Of a DNA stretch of 64,000 bases, positions 1 to 9,518 are shown piece after piece. The notes under the pieces were generated by a model. That model had not been told where the DNA came from and ran no database searches. It saw nothing but the letters and a program-made list of their open reading frames with translations. Source of the DNA: an uncultured Odoribacter sp. (GTDB taxonomy: Bacteria > Bacteroidota > Bacteroidia > Bacteroidales > Marinifilaceae); NCBI GenBank assembly GCA_944321165.1, contig CALUKE010000003.1:186001-250000 (forward strand), given 5' to 3'. The first letter of the stretch is position 1. Every line of letters starts with the position of its first letter. A program made the translations under genes and the position numbers.

Positions 1-103
1 GGGGTTCGCCCTTGGTGTTATAATCGGTCAAACCTAAAAAAGGAAAAATCGTAAATACGCATACAGATAATAGAATCAGGAAATTACATTTTTGTGTATT
101 CAT
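1..103 (-). CDS. GT39-like membrane glycosyltransferase, N-terminal fragment
   Basis: The first 34 codons of a gene that runs off the left edge, starting at an ATG at 103 on the minus strand. The visible protein has a short polar start, one hydrophobic segment (about residues 8-24) and then the stretch LGLTDYNTKGEP. A first membrane helix followed by a D-x-x-TKGEPREA-like loop is typical of Bacteroidota GT39/ArnT-type glycosyltransferases, which move sugars from lipid carriers at the membrane. The gene is divergent from pyrH. The family call rests on a short piece only; another multi-pass transferase is possible. Confidence 0.55.
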   Translation of the reverse strand, partial: MNTQKCNFLILLSVCVFTIFPFLGLTDYNTKGEP

Positions 104-156
104 CTCAAATTGGGCTAAAAATTAACAATTAAACTCGTTACTATTTTTTTGGATGC

Positions 157-191
157 TTTGATCTTTAATCGGATAAAAATAATTAGTTTTG
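157..191 (+). promoter_or_regulatory. candidate pyrH promoter
   Basis: TAGTTTTG at 184-191 fits the Bacteroidota -7 consensus TAnnTTTG. A TTTG at 157-160 could be the -33 element, but the 23-base gap is longer than the usual 19-21. The rest of the 104-275 interval is AT-rich and shows nothing else I can name. Confidence 0.35.
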
Positions 192-275
192 TTGTAATTT
201 TCATCATAATGAAAATCATTTTTGGCAAAAGAAAAATAAAATTGGAAAAATCCATTCACCTCTAAATCTAATGCA

Positions 276-980
276 ATGAAATTTAACAGAATACTTCTGA
301 AATTAAGCGGCGAATCGTTGATGGGGAATCAAAAATACGGGATAGATGTCACCCGAGTAGAAAGCTATGCCCGCCAAATCAAGGAAATCGTTCAAATGGG
401 CATTCAGGTCGGAATCGTTATCGGCGGAGGCAATATATTCCGGGGTTTAAGCGGCACAAACAAGGGATTTGACCGGGTAAAAGGAGACAGTATGGGCATG
501 CTGGCGACCGTCATCAACAGCTTGGCCCTCAGTTCCGCCCTGGATAATGAAAACTGCCGAAACAAAGTATTGACAGCCATCCGCATGGAACCGATCGGTG
601 AATTTTATTCCAAAAGCAAAGCAATCGAATACCTGGAAAACGGTTATGTCACCATCTTCAGTGCGGGCACAGGCAATCCCTATTTTACCACCGACACGGG
701 AAGCAGTCTTCGTGCCATCGAAATTGAAGCCGACGCCATGCTGAAAGGTACTCGAGTAGATGGCATCTATACCGCCGACCCGGAAAAGGATCCCCAGGCA
801 ACCAAATTCGATCGAATCTCCTATGACGAAATCTACAACAGAGGATTGAAAATCATGGATCTGACGGCAACAACCATGTGTAAGGAAAACCATCTCCCGA
901 TCGTCGTGTTCAACATGGACAAGGAGGGCAACCTGAAAAAATTAATGGAAGGTCAACAGATCGGAACAATTGTTTATTAA
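276..980 (+). CDS. pyrH: UMP kinase
   Basis: Phosphorylates UMP to UDP with ATP, a cytoplasmic step in pyrimidine nucleotide synthesis. The 234-residue length is normal for bacterial PyrH, an amino-acid-kinase-fold hexamer unrelated to eukaryotic UMP/CMP kinase. Visible landmarks are the phosphate-binding N-terminus (KLSGES, from K9), GGGNIFRG at 50-57, DRVKGDSMGM at 66-75 and the nucleotide-binding GTGNPYFTTD at 131-140. The ATG at 276 gives the expected start. It stands alone, 78 bases before dxs on the same strand, and may be co-transcribed with it. In many bacteria pyrH sits next to frr; that partner is not here. Confidence 0.97.
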   Translation: MKFNRILLKLSGESLMGNQKYGIDVTRVESYARQIKEIVQMGIQVGIVIGGGNIFRGLSGTNKGFDRVKGDSMGMLATVINSLALSSALDNENCRNKVLTAIRMEPIGEFYSKSKAIEYLENGYVTIFSAGTGNPYFTTDTGSSLRAIEIEADAMLKGTRVDGIYTADPEKDPQATKFDRISYDEIYNRGLKIMDLTATTMCKENHLPIVVFNMDKEGNLKKLMEGQQIGTIVY

Positions 981-1058
981 TTGGACATGCCCATGATTCC
1001 GGACAATCGAGGCCGATGTTCCGACATCCCCTCTGGTTCATGAGCGAATGATATTTGC

Positions 1059-2942
1059 ATGAGTATCCTTGATTCTATAAATACACCGGAAGATTTAAAA
1101 AAAGTACCCGAAGACTCATTGATCCAGTTATGTCAAGAAGTCCGGCAAAAGATCATTGACGACTGTGCGGAAAATCCGGGGCATCTCGGCTCAAGCCTCG
1201 GCGTCGTTGAGCTGACGGTGGCATTGCATTATGTACTCGATACCCCTTACGACAATCTGATCTGGGATGTCGGACATCAATCCTATGCCCACAAGATATT
1301 GACCGGCCGGAAAGAACAGTTCAAGACCAAAAGGCTTTACGGAGGAATCAGCGGATTTCCCAAAATGTCGGAAAGCGAATACGACTCTTTCGGAACAGGC
1401 CATTCATCTACCTCGATTTCTGCGGCATTAGGGATGGCCATCGCCGCCAAAATGAAAGGCGAACATCAACGGCAGAGCATCGCGGTCATCGGAGATGGAG
1501 CCATGACCGGAGGGATGGCTTTCGAAGCCCTCAACAATGCCGGGGTTTACGACTCCAATCTGCTGGTGATCCTGAATGACAACAACATGGCCATCGATCC
1601 CAATGTCGGAGGATTGAATGAATATCTGCTGGATATCAGTACTTCCCAAACTTATAACAAAATCAAAGGAGATGTATGGAATGTCCTGGGTAAGCTCAAC
1701 CGCATCAGTCCGGGCATGAGAAGTTTTATCCAGAACATCGATAACAGCATAAAATCCATGCTTCTGAAACAAAGTAATCTTTTTGAAGCCATGGGACTGC
1801 GCTACTTTGGACCTGTCGACGGACACGATATTCACCACCTGATCAAGATCCTGCGCGACCTGAAAAACATCCGGGGACCGAAATTGTTGCACTGTATCAC
1901 TGTCAAAGGCAAGGGTTTTAAGGAGGCTGAAATCAATCAGACCATCTGGCACGCTCCGGGAAAATTCAACAAAATCACAGGAGAACGGATCCAGGAAAAC
2001 AATCCGGATATACCGGCCAAATTCCAGGATGTCTTCGGACATACCATTACAGAACTGGCCAGAACCAATGATAAAATCATCGGTATAACACCGGCCATGC
2101 CTACCGGTTGTTCGCTGAATATCATGATGCATGAAATGCCGGAACGTTGCTTTGATGTCGGTATCGCCGAACAGCATGCGGTCACCTTTTCTGCCGGCCT
2201 GGCGGCCAAGGGTTTTATTCCGTTTTGCAACATTTATTCCTCTTTCATGCAACGGGCTTACGACCAGGTGATACACGACGTAGCCTTGCAAAATCTGCCA
2301 GTGGTGTTCTGCCTGGATCGGGCCGGTTTTGTCGGTTCTGACGGGGCAACTCATCACGGAGCCTATGATCTGGCCTATTTCAGATGTATTCCCAACCTGA
2401 CCATTGCAGCTCCGCTGGATGAATCAGAACTGAGGAATATGATGTACACCGCCCAATTACCCCATCAAGGGCCGTTTTCCATCCGCTATCCCCGGGGAAA
2501 AGGCTTTTTGACCGATTGGCAGACCCCATTTCAGGAGCTCGAAATCGGGAAAGGCAGGTGTCTGATCGAAGGAGAAAAAATAGCGATCCTATCCATCGGC
2601 AGTATCGGTCACTTGGCCCAAAAAGCCATCGCCCATTTTGAACCGGCGACTGTCGCACTGTATGATATGCGTTTCCTGAAACCCATAGATGAGGAATTGT
2701 TACATACCGTTTTTCAAAAATTTACCAAGATCATTACCCTGGAAGACGGCACCATTCAGGGAGGTTTGGGCAGTGCCATACTGGAATTCATGGCAGACCA
2801 TCGCTATCAGGCCCACGTCCGACGACTGGGAATTCCGGACAGATTTGTTGAACACGGTACACAACAACAATTATATGCGGAATGCGGATACGATGAAAAC
2901 GGCATCATCCAGTGCATAGAGGAAATGCTTACCGAAAAGTAA
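1059..2942 (+). CDS. dxs: 1-deoxy-D-xylulose-5-phosphate synthase
   Basis: Condenses pyruvate and glyceraldehyde 3-phosphate to DXP, the first step of the MEP isoprenoid pathway, which also feeds thiamine and pyridoxal synthesis. The 627 residues match the family. Visible are GHLGSSLG at 41-48, DVGHQSY near 70, the thiamine-diphosphate motif beginning GDGAMTGG near 143 and ending in NDNNMAI, the catalytic glutamate region GIAEQHAVTF near 370, DRAGFVGSDGATHHG near 420 and a C-terminal transketolase domain. Start ATG at 1059. The next gene, a Crp/Fnr regulator, follows after only 9 bases, so the two are probably one transcript. Confidence 0.97.
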   Translation: MSILDSINTPEDLKKVPEDSLIQLCQEVRQKIIDDCAENPGHLGSSLGVVELTVALHYVLDTPYDNLIWDVGHQSYAHKILTGRKEQFKTKRLYGGISGFPKMSESEYDSFGTGHSSTSISAALGMAIAAKMKGEHQRQSIAVIGDGAMTGGMAFEALNNAGVYDSNLLVILNDNNMAIDPNVGGLNEYLLDISTSQTYNKIKGDVWNVLGKLNRISPGMRSFIQNIDNSIKSMLLKQSNLFEAMGLRYFGPVDGHDIHHLIKILRDLKNIRGPKLLHCITVKGKGFKEAEINQTIWHAPGKFNKITGERIQENNPDIPAKFQDVFGHTITELARTNDKIIGITPAMPTGCSLNIMMHEMPERCFDVGIAEQHAVTFSAGLAAKGFIPFCNIYSSFMQRAYDQVIHDVALQNLPVVFCLDRAGFVGSDGATHHGAYDLAYFRCIPNLTIAAPLDESELRNMMYTAQLPHQGPFSIRYPRGKGFLTDWQTPFQELEIGKGRCLIEGEKIAILSIGSIGHLAQKAIAHFEPATVALYDMRFLKPIDEELLHTVFQKFTKIITLEDGTIQGGLGSAILEFMADHRYQAHVRRLGIPDRFVEHGTQQQLYAECGYDENGIIQCIEEMLTEK

Positions 2943-2951
2943 TACCAAGGC

Positions 2952-3665
2952 ATGAAAAACGAAGCGAACAAAAATATGATCTTACCGGACATCGATTTAT
3001 GCTGTAGAAAGCTAAAACAGACCTTCGCCAATCTGACGGATGAAGAACTGAAAGGTCTGCTGCGCCAAGATTCAATCCGCCATTACAAAAAAGGCGAATT
3101 GATCTACGCAGAAGGCACCCGAATAAAAGGCTGTTATTTCATTTACAGCGGCATCATCAAAATCTATCAAACCGGACATGAAGGCAAAGAACAGATCATC
3201 AAATTCGACCAGGAAGGCGATTTGTTCGGTTTTCGCTCCGTGATCCGTCACGAACCGGCCTGTACTTCCGTAGAGACCCATTCCGAAGCGATTCTGTGTT
3301 ATATTCCCGATTCCGTTCTGCTAAATCTGATCCGGAACAATTCAGGTTTCGCCTACGATATGATGCAGATTGCCTGCAAAGAACTGGGCGACTCCAACCG
3401 GTACATCCGTGACATTGCCCAGAAATCGGTAAAAGAACGCCTGGCAGAAATCTTACTACTGATTGCGGACGATTTCGGCATCGAACACGACGGAAATCTA
3501 AAACTGAATATAACCCGAGAAGATCTGAGCAATTTCGTCGGAACGGCCACAGAAACCGTTATCCGGCTCTTATCCGACTATAAAAACGAAGGCCTGATCG
3601 AAATCAAGGGACGTAAAATAAAATTACTGCATATTGAAAAACTGAAAACGATTGCAGGAATATAA
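2952..3665 (+). CDS. Crp/Fnr-family transcriptional regulator
   Basis: A 237-residue regulator with an N-terminal cyclic-nucleotide-binding-type beta roll (about residues 20-140, including GELIYAEGTRIKGCYFIYSG) and a C-terminal Crp-type winged helix-turn-helix (about 180-225, TREDLSNFVGTATETVIRLL). A CC pair lies near residue 17, but the spaced cysteine set of a classical Fnr oxygen sensor is not visible, so an Fe-S role is unsupported. Ligand and targets are unknown. It lies 9 bases after dxs; that pairing does not by itself reveal its regulon. Confidence 0.9.
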   Translation: MKNEANKNMILPDIDLCCRKLKQTFANLTDEELKGLLRQDSIRHYKKGELIYAEGTRIKGCYFIYSGIIKIYQTGHEGKEQIIKFDQEGDLFGFRSVIRHEPACTSVETHSEAILCYIPDSVLLNLIRNNSGFAYDMMQIACKELGDSNRYIRDIAQKSVKERLAEILLLIADDFGIEHDGNLKLNITREDLSNFVGTATETVIRLLSDYKNEGLIEIKGRKIKLLHIEKLKTIAGI

Positions 3666-3722
3666 AAAATATTGTATCTTGAGGGGCATTTTTTTAAACA
3701 GCAACCTACAAAGGAATACAAT

Positions 3723-4922
3723 ATGTTACAAATCTCTGAAAAAGGAAAACAGATACCTGCTTCGCCGATTCGCAAGTTGGTACCCTATGCAGATCAAGCC
3801 AAGGCTCGAGGCATCAAAGTTTATCATCTAAACATCGGACAACCGGACATCGCCACTCCGGAAGTCGCCCTGGAAGCAGTCCGCCGAATGAAATTACCGG
3901 TCATAGAGTATACCGCCTCTGCCGGTAACCATACCCTTCGAACCAAACTGGCCGGTTATTATCAAAAATTAGGCATCCAGCTGACAGAAGAAGATATCCT
4001 GATTACCACCGGTGGCTCGGAAGCCATTCTGTTTGCATTCATGAGTACCCTGAACGAAGGAGATGAAATCATCATTCCCGAACCATTTTATGCCAACTAT
4101 ACCGCTTTTGCACTGATGGTCGGGGCCAAAATTAAAACAGTCACAGCCAGAATAGAAGATAACTTTGCTCTTCCGCCTATCCGGGAATTCGAAAAGCGAA
4201 TCACACCCAAAACCAAAGGGATTGTGATCGTCAACCCCAACAATCCAACCGGTTATCTATATTCCAAAGAAGAGCTGGAAGAGCTGGCAAAAATCATCAA
4301 GAAACACGAACTATACCTGTATTCCGACGAAGTATACAGACGTTATTGCTATGACGGACTCAAACATTTTTCCGTCATGAATCTTCCGGGCATCGAACAA
4401 AATACCATATTATTCGATTCCATGTCAAAACGTTACAGTGAGTGTGGTATCCGGGTGGGAGCCATCATTTCACGTAACAAAGAAATTCTGAATGCTGCCC
4501 TGAAATTCGGAATGGCACGTCTTTGTCCACCGGCATTAGGACAAATTGCCGCCGAAGCTTCCTTGGATACAAGCGATGAATATTTTGCAAGTGTTTACCA
4601 GGAATATATCAAACGAAGAGATTTTATGGTAGAAGCCCTGAATAAAATGCCGGGCGTATTTTGTCCCACTCCGAAAGGGGCATTCTATTCCATTGTCAAA
4701 CTGCCGGTCGACGACTCAGAAAAATTCGCTCAATGGTTATTGGAAGAATTCGATTACAACGGACAGACAGTCATGCTTGCTCCGGCCAGCGGTTTTTACT
4801 ATACTCCGGGTTTGGGGAAAAATGAGGTAAGAATTGCCTATGTATTAAAAATAAGCGACTTGCAAAAAGCCATGGAAGTATTATCCGTAGCACTGAAAGC
4901 CTATCCGGGAAGAACTCTATAA
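3723..4922 (+). CDS. PLP-dependent class I/II aminotransferase
   Basis: A 399-residue fold-type I aminotransferase of the aspartate aminotransferase superfamily. Visible are the glycine-rich TTGGSEA loop, the NPNNPTGYLYS substrate/PLP segment, SDEVYRRY with the pyridine-binding aspartate, and the SMSKRYSECGIRVG stretch whose lysine should carry PLP. A substrate-binding arginine is expected near NEVRIAYV. I take the ATG at 3723 because it begins the conserved MLQISEKGKQIPASPIRKL segment; an upstream in-frame TTG at 3672 would add 17 residues unlike the family. The amino acid substrate cannot be decided from sequence alone; aspartate, alanine or an aromatic residue are all possible. Confidence 0.9.
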   Translation: MLQISEKGKQIPASPIRKLVPYADQAKARGIKVYHLNIGQPDIATPEVALEAVRRMKLPVIEYTASAGNHTLRTKLAGYYQKLGIQLTEEDILITTGGSEAILFAFMSTLNEGDEIIIPEPFYANYTAFALMVGAKIKTVTARIEDNFALPPIREFEKRITPKTKGIVIVNPNNPTGYLYSKEELEELAKIIKKHELYLYSDEVYRRYCYDGLKHFSVMNLPGIEQNTILFDSMSKRYSECGIRVGAIISRNKEILNAALKFGMARLCPPALGQIAAEASLDTSDEYFASVYQEYIKRRDFMVEALNKMPGVFCPTPKGAFYSIVKLPVDDSEKFAQWLLEEFDYNGQTVMLAPASGFYYTPGLGKNEVRIAYVLKISDLQKAMEVLSVALKAYPGRTL

Positions 4923-5037
4923 ACAAAGAAGAGGAAGGACAAGGGTTTTTAGAGGAAGTTTTGGCAGATAGCTTTCAGCTTTTGGCTTTTAGTTTTATCT
5001 TTGCACTCAGAAAGGATGAATATTTTAAAATAAAGTT

Positions 5038-6180
5038 ATGACATCGGATTCCGAATTTAATTCAATCAGACCTTATTGTGGCAATGAAATTGAAGCTGCC
5101 ATAGAACGTCTATGTAAATCAGAAGAATTTCTGGCTCTGTTTACACAGCTGATCAGAATGGACCGGGAAAGTATCATCGGAGCTTTAAGAGGAATTCGTA
5201 ACCGGGCAGAATTTCAGGCCAGATTTTTCGGACCGGCCATCCAGTCTCTGATGGATACGACAACCGACGGCATTACCGTTGAAGGCATGGAACAAGTCGA
5301 CAAAAATACTTCCTATATCTTTATGTCCAACCACAGAGATATTATTCTCGATTCAGCCATTCTGAATATCCTGCTGCGAAAACACGGCAACAAATATACC
5401 CGGGCCGCCATCGGCAGCAATCTGTTGATCAACGAATGGGTAACAGACCTGGTAAAACTAAACTCCTGTTTTGTCATCGAAAGAGACGTAACAGTCCGGG
5501 AAATGCTCACCAGTTCTGCTCTTCGTTCCAAATATATCCGGGAAGTGATTGAAGAAAACGAAGATTCCGTATGGATTGCCGAACGCGAAGGAAGGACCAA
5601 AAACGGAGATGACAAAGCTCAACCCAGTCTGCTGAAAATGTTGCGTATGAGCGGGCCCGCCCAATTCGGAAAAAATTTCAAGGCGCTCCATCTCATGCCA
5701 TTATCCGTATCCTATGAATGGGAACCCTGCGATGCCCTGAAAACCGCAGAATTATATACCAGGACGGTCGGAGAATACATAAAAACCCCTCAGGCGGATA
5801 TGAACAGTATGCTGACAGGATTGAGCGATTACAAAGGACGTGTACATTTTCACATCGATCGCCTGTCAGACGAAGAACTGGATGAACTGGACCGACTGCC
5901 TTCCAACGGTGAAAGAATTGAAGCCCTGGCCGGCATCATCGATCACAAGATTCAAAAGAATTTCAAACTTTGGCCCAACAATTACATTGCTTACGATCTG
6001 TTGCATTCTGTCAATAAGTTCAAAGCCCATTATACCGAAGAAGAAAAGAAACGGTTCATAGAGGTGATGACGCAAAAGATGGATAAACTGGAAGGCAATA
6101 TTTCAATGCTCAATAACATTTACCTGGAAATATACGCCAATCCTGTCAAGAACCAGATGAAATATTTTCCGGCAAAGTAA
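5038..6180 (+). CDS. PlsC-type glycerolipid acyltransferase
   Basis: A 380-residue protein with an acyltransferase core in the first half. The motif SNHRDIILDSA (histidine near 99) corresponds to the catalytic H-x4-D box of glycerolipid acyltransferases, although here the first distal aspartate is five residues away (HRDIILD). A second block, IAEREGRTKNGDD, resembles the glycerol-phosphate-binding EGR/EGT region. The C-terminal half is a helical extension. It probably acylates lysophosphatidate or a related glycerolipid at the inner membrane face. No clear transmembrane helix is seen. The 115 bases before it hold no feature that I recognise. Confidence 0.8.
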   Translation: MTSDSEFNSIRPYCGNEIEAAIERLCKSEEFLALFTQLIRMDRESIIGALRGIRNRAEFQARFFGPAIQSLMDTTTDGITVEGMEQVDKNTSYIFMSNHRDIILDSAILNILLRKHGNKYTRAAIGSNLLINEWVTDLVKLNSCFVIERDVTVREMLTSSALRSKYIREVIEENEDSVWIAEREGRTKNGDDKAQPSLLKMLRMSGPAQFGKNFKALHLMPLSVSYEWEPCDALKTAELYTRTVGEYIKTPQADMNSMLTGLSDYKGRVHFHIDRLSDEELDELDRLPSNGERIEALAGIIDHKIQKNFKLWPNNYIAYDLLHSVNKFKAHYTEEEKKRFIEVMTQKMDKLEGNISMLNNIYLEIYANPVKNQMKYFPAK

Positions 6181-6214
6181 TAAAAGTATGAAAAACTGAT
6201 AATGCTTGAACAGA

Positions 6215-6394
6215 ATGAAAATTATTCGTCTTTTAATTATAGTAACTGCATTTTTATTGCTAATATCCAGTGCATTGTCTCTATTTAGCAATTCGGACAG
6301 GACTCCGGTTTATCTCAATGTCGTTGCCATGGCCCTTTTGGTGGTCATCGTTACTCTGTTGAATTTTCAAAAGAAAGATAAAACGGACCGCTAA
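6215..6394 (+). CDS. small two-helix membrane protein
   Basis: A 59-residue protein, starting at the ATG at 6215, with two hydrophobic segments (about 3-22 and 34-51) separated by a short polar loop and ending in a KKDKTDR tail. This suggests a small inner-membrane hairpin. I do not recognise a family. Its stop overlaps the start of the next gene (TAATG), and it follows the acyltransferase after 34 bases, so it is probably translated as part of that operon. Confidence 0.6.
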   Translation: MKIIRLLIIVTAFLLLISSALSLFSNSDRTPVYLNVVAMALLVVIVTLLNFQKKDKTDR

Positions 6395-6687
6395 TGTATA
6401 AAATCAAACGTACCATTTACGTAGACAACCAGGCCATTGATGTCTGGTTAGGCCTGGTGAGTAAAACCAAAAATGGGAAAAACGGGAAATACACGGTATA
6501 TTTGCTGACAGACGATCCCCGAAATCCGTACAACCACGCAGAGCCCATTCTCAGCAATATCACCTCTAAAGAAACGGCCATCCGAAAAGGGATCGAATAT
6601 GTCAAAGAGTTGTTCCACCATATATTACAGAATCAAAAGAACAATTATAAATTGCAGAAAGACAATGGAAAGAAAAGTGAGAGTTAG
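6394..6687 (+). CDS. small conserved hypothetical protein
   Basis: A 97-residue soluble, lysine- and asparagine-rich protein beginning [20 protein letters not shown]. The alternating hydrophobic pattern in the first 50 residues suggests a small beta fold. I do not recognise it. Translational coupling to the preceding small membrane protein (TAATG overlap) and a 23-base overlap with the gltX start argue that it is expressed, not a chance frame. Confidence 0.55.
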   Translation: MYKIKRTIYVDNQAIDVWLGLVSKTKNGKNGKYTVYLLTDDPRNPYNHAEPILSNITSKETAIRKGIEYVKELFHHILQNQKNNYKLQKDNGKKSES

Positions 6688-8197
6688 ATTTGCTCCCAGT
6701 CCAACGGGGGCTCTCCACCTGGGCGGAGTTCGAACAGCCCTCTTCAACTATTTGTTTGCCCGCCATTACGGAGGAGATTTCCTGTTAAGAATAGAAGACA
6801 CCGACCAGACCCGCTATGTCCCCGGTGCAGAAGAATATATCATCGAATCCTTGAAATGGTGCGGTTTACAGGTAGATGAAGGTGTCGGAGTTGGTGGAGA
6901 ATATGGTCCTTATCGCCAAAGCGAAAGAAAAGAAATTTACAAACAATATGCCCTCCAGCTTGTTGAATCGGGTCATGCCTATTATTCTTTCGACACGGCA
7001 GAAGAATTGGACGCCCTGAGAAAAGCCTGTGAAGAACGTGGAGAGACATTCATATACAATGCAGCCAGCAGAGGCCAATTGAACAACTCATTGAATATGA
7101 CCCCTGCTGCCGTCAAAGAAGCCTTAGATTCAGACACTCACTATGTCATCCGCTTTAAGATGCCGGAAAACCAGGATCTCCATTTACACGACATCATTCG
7201 CGGAGAGGTACATTTCAACAGTTCCTTGCTCGACGATAAGGTTCTGTACAAATCGGACGGCATGCCGACCTATCATTTGGCCAATATCGTCGATGACCAC
7301 CTGATGAAAATCTCGCATGTCATCCGAGGAGAAGAGTGGCTGCCATCCCTGCCATTGCACGTATTGCTTTACAAAGCTTTCGGTTGGGAAGATACCATGC
7401 CCGCATTTGCCCACCTGCCACTGATTTTAAAACCGGTAGGCAATGGTAAGCTGAGCAAGCGGGATGGAAATAAAATGGGCTTCCCGGTCTTCCCGATGGA
7501 ATTCACCGATCCGGTCAGCGGAGAAAAATGGCACGGCTACAAAGAAGACGGCTATTTCCCGGAAGCCTTTATCAACATGTTGGCACTCCTGGGTTGGAAT
7601 CCGGGTACAGAGCAGGAAATCTTCTCCCTGCAAGAACTGGCCGAACTGTTTACCCTGGAACATGTCAACAAATCCGGAGCCCGCTTCAATCCGGACAAAG
7701 CCAAGTGGTTCAATCACAAATATCTGATCGCCAAACCGGACTCAGAAATAGCCAGCCTGGTTGATGACCTGCTTAAAAAGGACGGTATTGATTTCGACCG
7801 GACCAAACTGGAAAAAATCTGCGGTCTGATGAAAGAACGTTATAATTTCATTGCAGATCTGTATGCCGACTGCCGCTTTTTCTTTGTCGCACCGGAAGAA
7901 TTCAATGAAAAAGACGCGAAGAAATACTGGAAGGAAGAGACACCGGCCCTCATGCAGGAGTTGTATGATATTTTAAAGGAAATCGATGATTACTCTTTTG
8001 CCAACACAGAGAAAATCATCTCTGCCTGGATCACAGAAAAAGAACTAGGATTCGGCAAGGTCATGAATCCCTTCCGGGTTGCCATTGTCGGAGCGGCCAA
8101 AGGACCTCACATGTTCGATGTCATCGAAATCATCGGAAAGGAAGAGACACTCCGAAGAATGGAAAAAGCACTGTCAACCCTGCCTTCTTCCCATTAA
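6665..8197 (+). CDS. gltX: glutamyl-tRNA synthetase
   Basis: Charges tRNA-Glu with glutamate (class Ic synthetase, Rossmann catalytic domain plus a C-terminal anticodon-binding helical cage). The 510-residue protein starts at the ATG at 6665 ([15 protein letters not shown]). The HIGH equivalent is HLGG in PTGALHLGG and the KMSKS equivalent is KLSKRDG. An upstream in-frame TTG at 6599 would add 22 unrelated residues. It overlaps the small gene before it by 23 bases. I cannot tell whether it is discriminating or also charges tRNA-Gln. A clear terminator follows at 8233. Confidence 0.97.
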   Translation: MERKVRVRFAPSPTGALHLGGVRTALFNYLFARHYGGDFLLRIEDTDQTRYVPGAEEYIIESLKWCGLQVDEGVGVGGEYGPYRQSERKEIYKQYALQLVESGHAYYSFDTAEELDALRKACEERGETFIYNAASRGQLNNSLNMTPAAVKEALDSDTHYVIRFKMPENQDLHLHDIIRGEVHFNSSLLDDKVLYKSDGMPTYHLANIVDDHLMKISHVIRGEEWLPSLPLHVLLYKAFGWEDTMPAFAHLPLILKPVGNGKLSKRDGNKMGFPVFPMEFTDPVSGEKWHGYKEDGYFPEAFINMLALLGWNPGTEQEIFSLQELAELFTLEHVNKSGARFNPDKAKWFNHKYLIAKPDSEIASLVDDLLKKDGIDFDRTKLEKICGLMKERYNFIADLYADCRFFFVAPEEFNEKDAKKYWKEETPALMQELYDILKEIDDYSFANTEKIISAWITEKELGFGKVMNPFRVAIVGAAKGPHMFDVIEIIGKEETLRRMEKALSTLPSSH

Positions 8198-8232
8198 AAG
8201 CCCGAAAGCGTAAAAGAGACATTTTAGCAGAT

Positions 8233-8277
8233 AAAGAGACTGCGCCAAGATTTTTCATTTTGACACAGTCTCTTTTC
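8233..8277 (+). terminator. intrinsic terminator after gltX
   Basis: AAAGAGACTG (8233-8242) pairs with CAGTCTCTTT (8266-8275), giving a 10-bp stem that ends in a short T run. It lies 35 bases after the gltX stop. Confidence 0.8.
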
Positions 8278-8339
8278 TATTTCCCCTGTAACTAATCTGG
8301 CATTTCATCCGTCATAGTAAAAATCAATGCGATAAAGCT

Positions 8340-9518
8340 ATGAAAAATACGATCATCACCCTCCTGTTCCTCTTCATTTTTACGAAGGCATTTACACAGG
8401 ACCATTCTGCCTATCGGATTTTTGGAGAAATCACCACGGTCGAAAACATCACTTACCGGGGATATATCACCTGGAACGACAATAAAAACTACTGGATCGA
8501 TTTTTTGGAAGCCTCCAAAACAGAGAATCCATATGCCACCTATTTTAGAAAAGAGACCGGAATCCTTTTCAAAAGCAACGGACAGGCATTTTATCTTCCT
8601 CCCGTACACAGCTTTTCCTGTCGATTCGGAAACATCAAAAGCATCCGTATCACCGGAGAAAATCAAATCCGGCTACGTTTGAAAAATGAAGAAGAAATAA
8701 CATTGGAGAAGGGACATGCTGCCGACATAAACACTCATATAAAAATAACTACGGCCACAGAAAACTTGCGGTTACCCTGGGAACAGATCAGTGAAATCCG
8801 GTTTATGCAGGCAGACAGCCTCTTTCCGGCCCCGAAAGATCTTCAGATTGCCGGAAGTGTAAAAAGTACACAGGGAATTTACAAAGGATTGGTATATTGG
8901 AATTATCAAAAAGAGCTCCGCGCAGAAAAAAGAAACAATCTTCAATTATTTCTGAACAGAGCAGGCAAAATTACAAAGAATCAAGAAAACAAACGAACGG
9001 AATTACGTGTCTACGAAGGCTCGGAAGAACAGGTCTTTTATGTAAATCCCGAACTGCTGACTCCCATGCACAACGTAATGGTCAATATGCCCAATATCGG
9101 CTATGCCGTCGTATCCTGGGGCCAGTTCAATGAACTGGAGGTTCTTCCATGCTCGGAACTAAACTTATTAAGCTACTGCGATTTTCCAGAGCCCCAAGTC
9201 CTTCAGGGAGAAGTATGGACCCATTCTGGTCAGGTCTTCCGAGGCAAACTGATTTATGATCTGGATGAAAGCTACGATTTCGAACTACTGGACGGTAAAA
9301 ATAACTTCATCGAATATCACCTGCCATTTCGGTACATCCGCTCGATAGAACCCAAGAACTACCAATTTTCTTTCATCACCCTGCGCAATGGCAGTCAAAT
9401 CAGTCTGGGAGGAAGTTGTGACGTAAATCAGGAAAACAACGGCATTCTAATCCTCAACAACGGACAAAATCCGGTATACATTCCCTGGTCGGAAATAAAA
9501 AAAATCACTCTGCAGTAA
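8340..9518 (+). CDS. exported protein with three internal repeats, unknown function
   Basis: A 392-residue protein with a signal peptide (hydrophobic core 5-19, likely cut after FTQ near 20). I do not recognise the family. Three copies of a unit with a Y/F-K/R-G core are visible near 39 (YRGYITWN), 181 (YKGLVYWN) and 300 (FRGKLIYD). Two or three are followed later by a P-[WF]-x2-I-x2-I segment (LPWEQISEI near 145, LPFRYIRSI near 328, IPWSEIKKI at the end). This points to a repeated beta module, presumably periplasmic or surface-exposed. Its 3' end overlaps the convergent dihydrouridine synthase gene by 14 bases. Confidence 0.7.
   Translation: MKNTIITLLFLFIFTKAFTQDHSAYRIFGEITTVENITYRGYITWNDNKNYWIDFLEASKTENPYATYFRKETGILFKSNGQAFYLPPVHSFSCRFGNIKSIRITGENQIRLRLKNEEEITLEKGHAADINTHIKITTATENLRLPWEQISEIRFMQADSLFPAPKDLQIAGSVKSTQGIYKGLVYWNYQKELRAEKRNNLQLFLNRAGKITKNQENKRTELRVYEGSEEQVFYVNPELLTPMHNVMVNMPNIGYAVVSWGQFNELEVLPCSELNLLSYCDFPEPQVLQGEVWTHSGQVFRGKLIYDLDESYDFELLDGKNNFIEYHLPFRYIRSIEPKNYQFSFITLRNGSQISLGGSCDVNQENNGILILNNGQNPVYIPWSEIKKITLQ

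Noticed and set aside
1428..2357. A 309-codon minus-strand frame inside dxs
   Set aside because: Antisense to the well-conserved dxs coding sequence, with no family resemblance.
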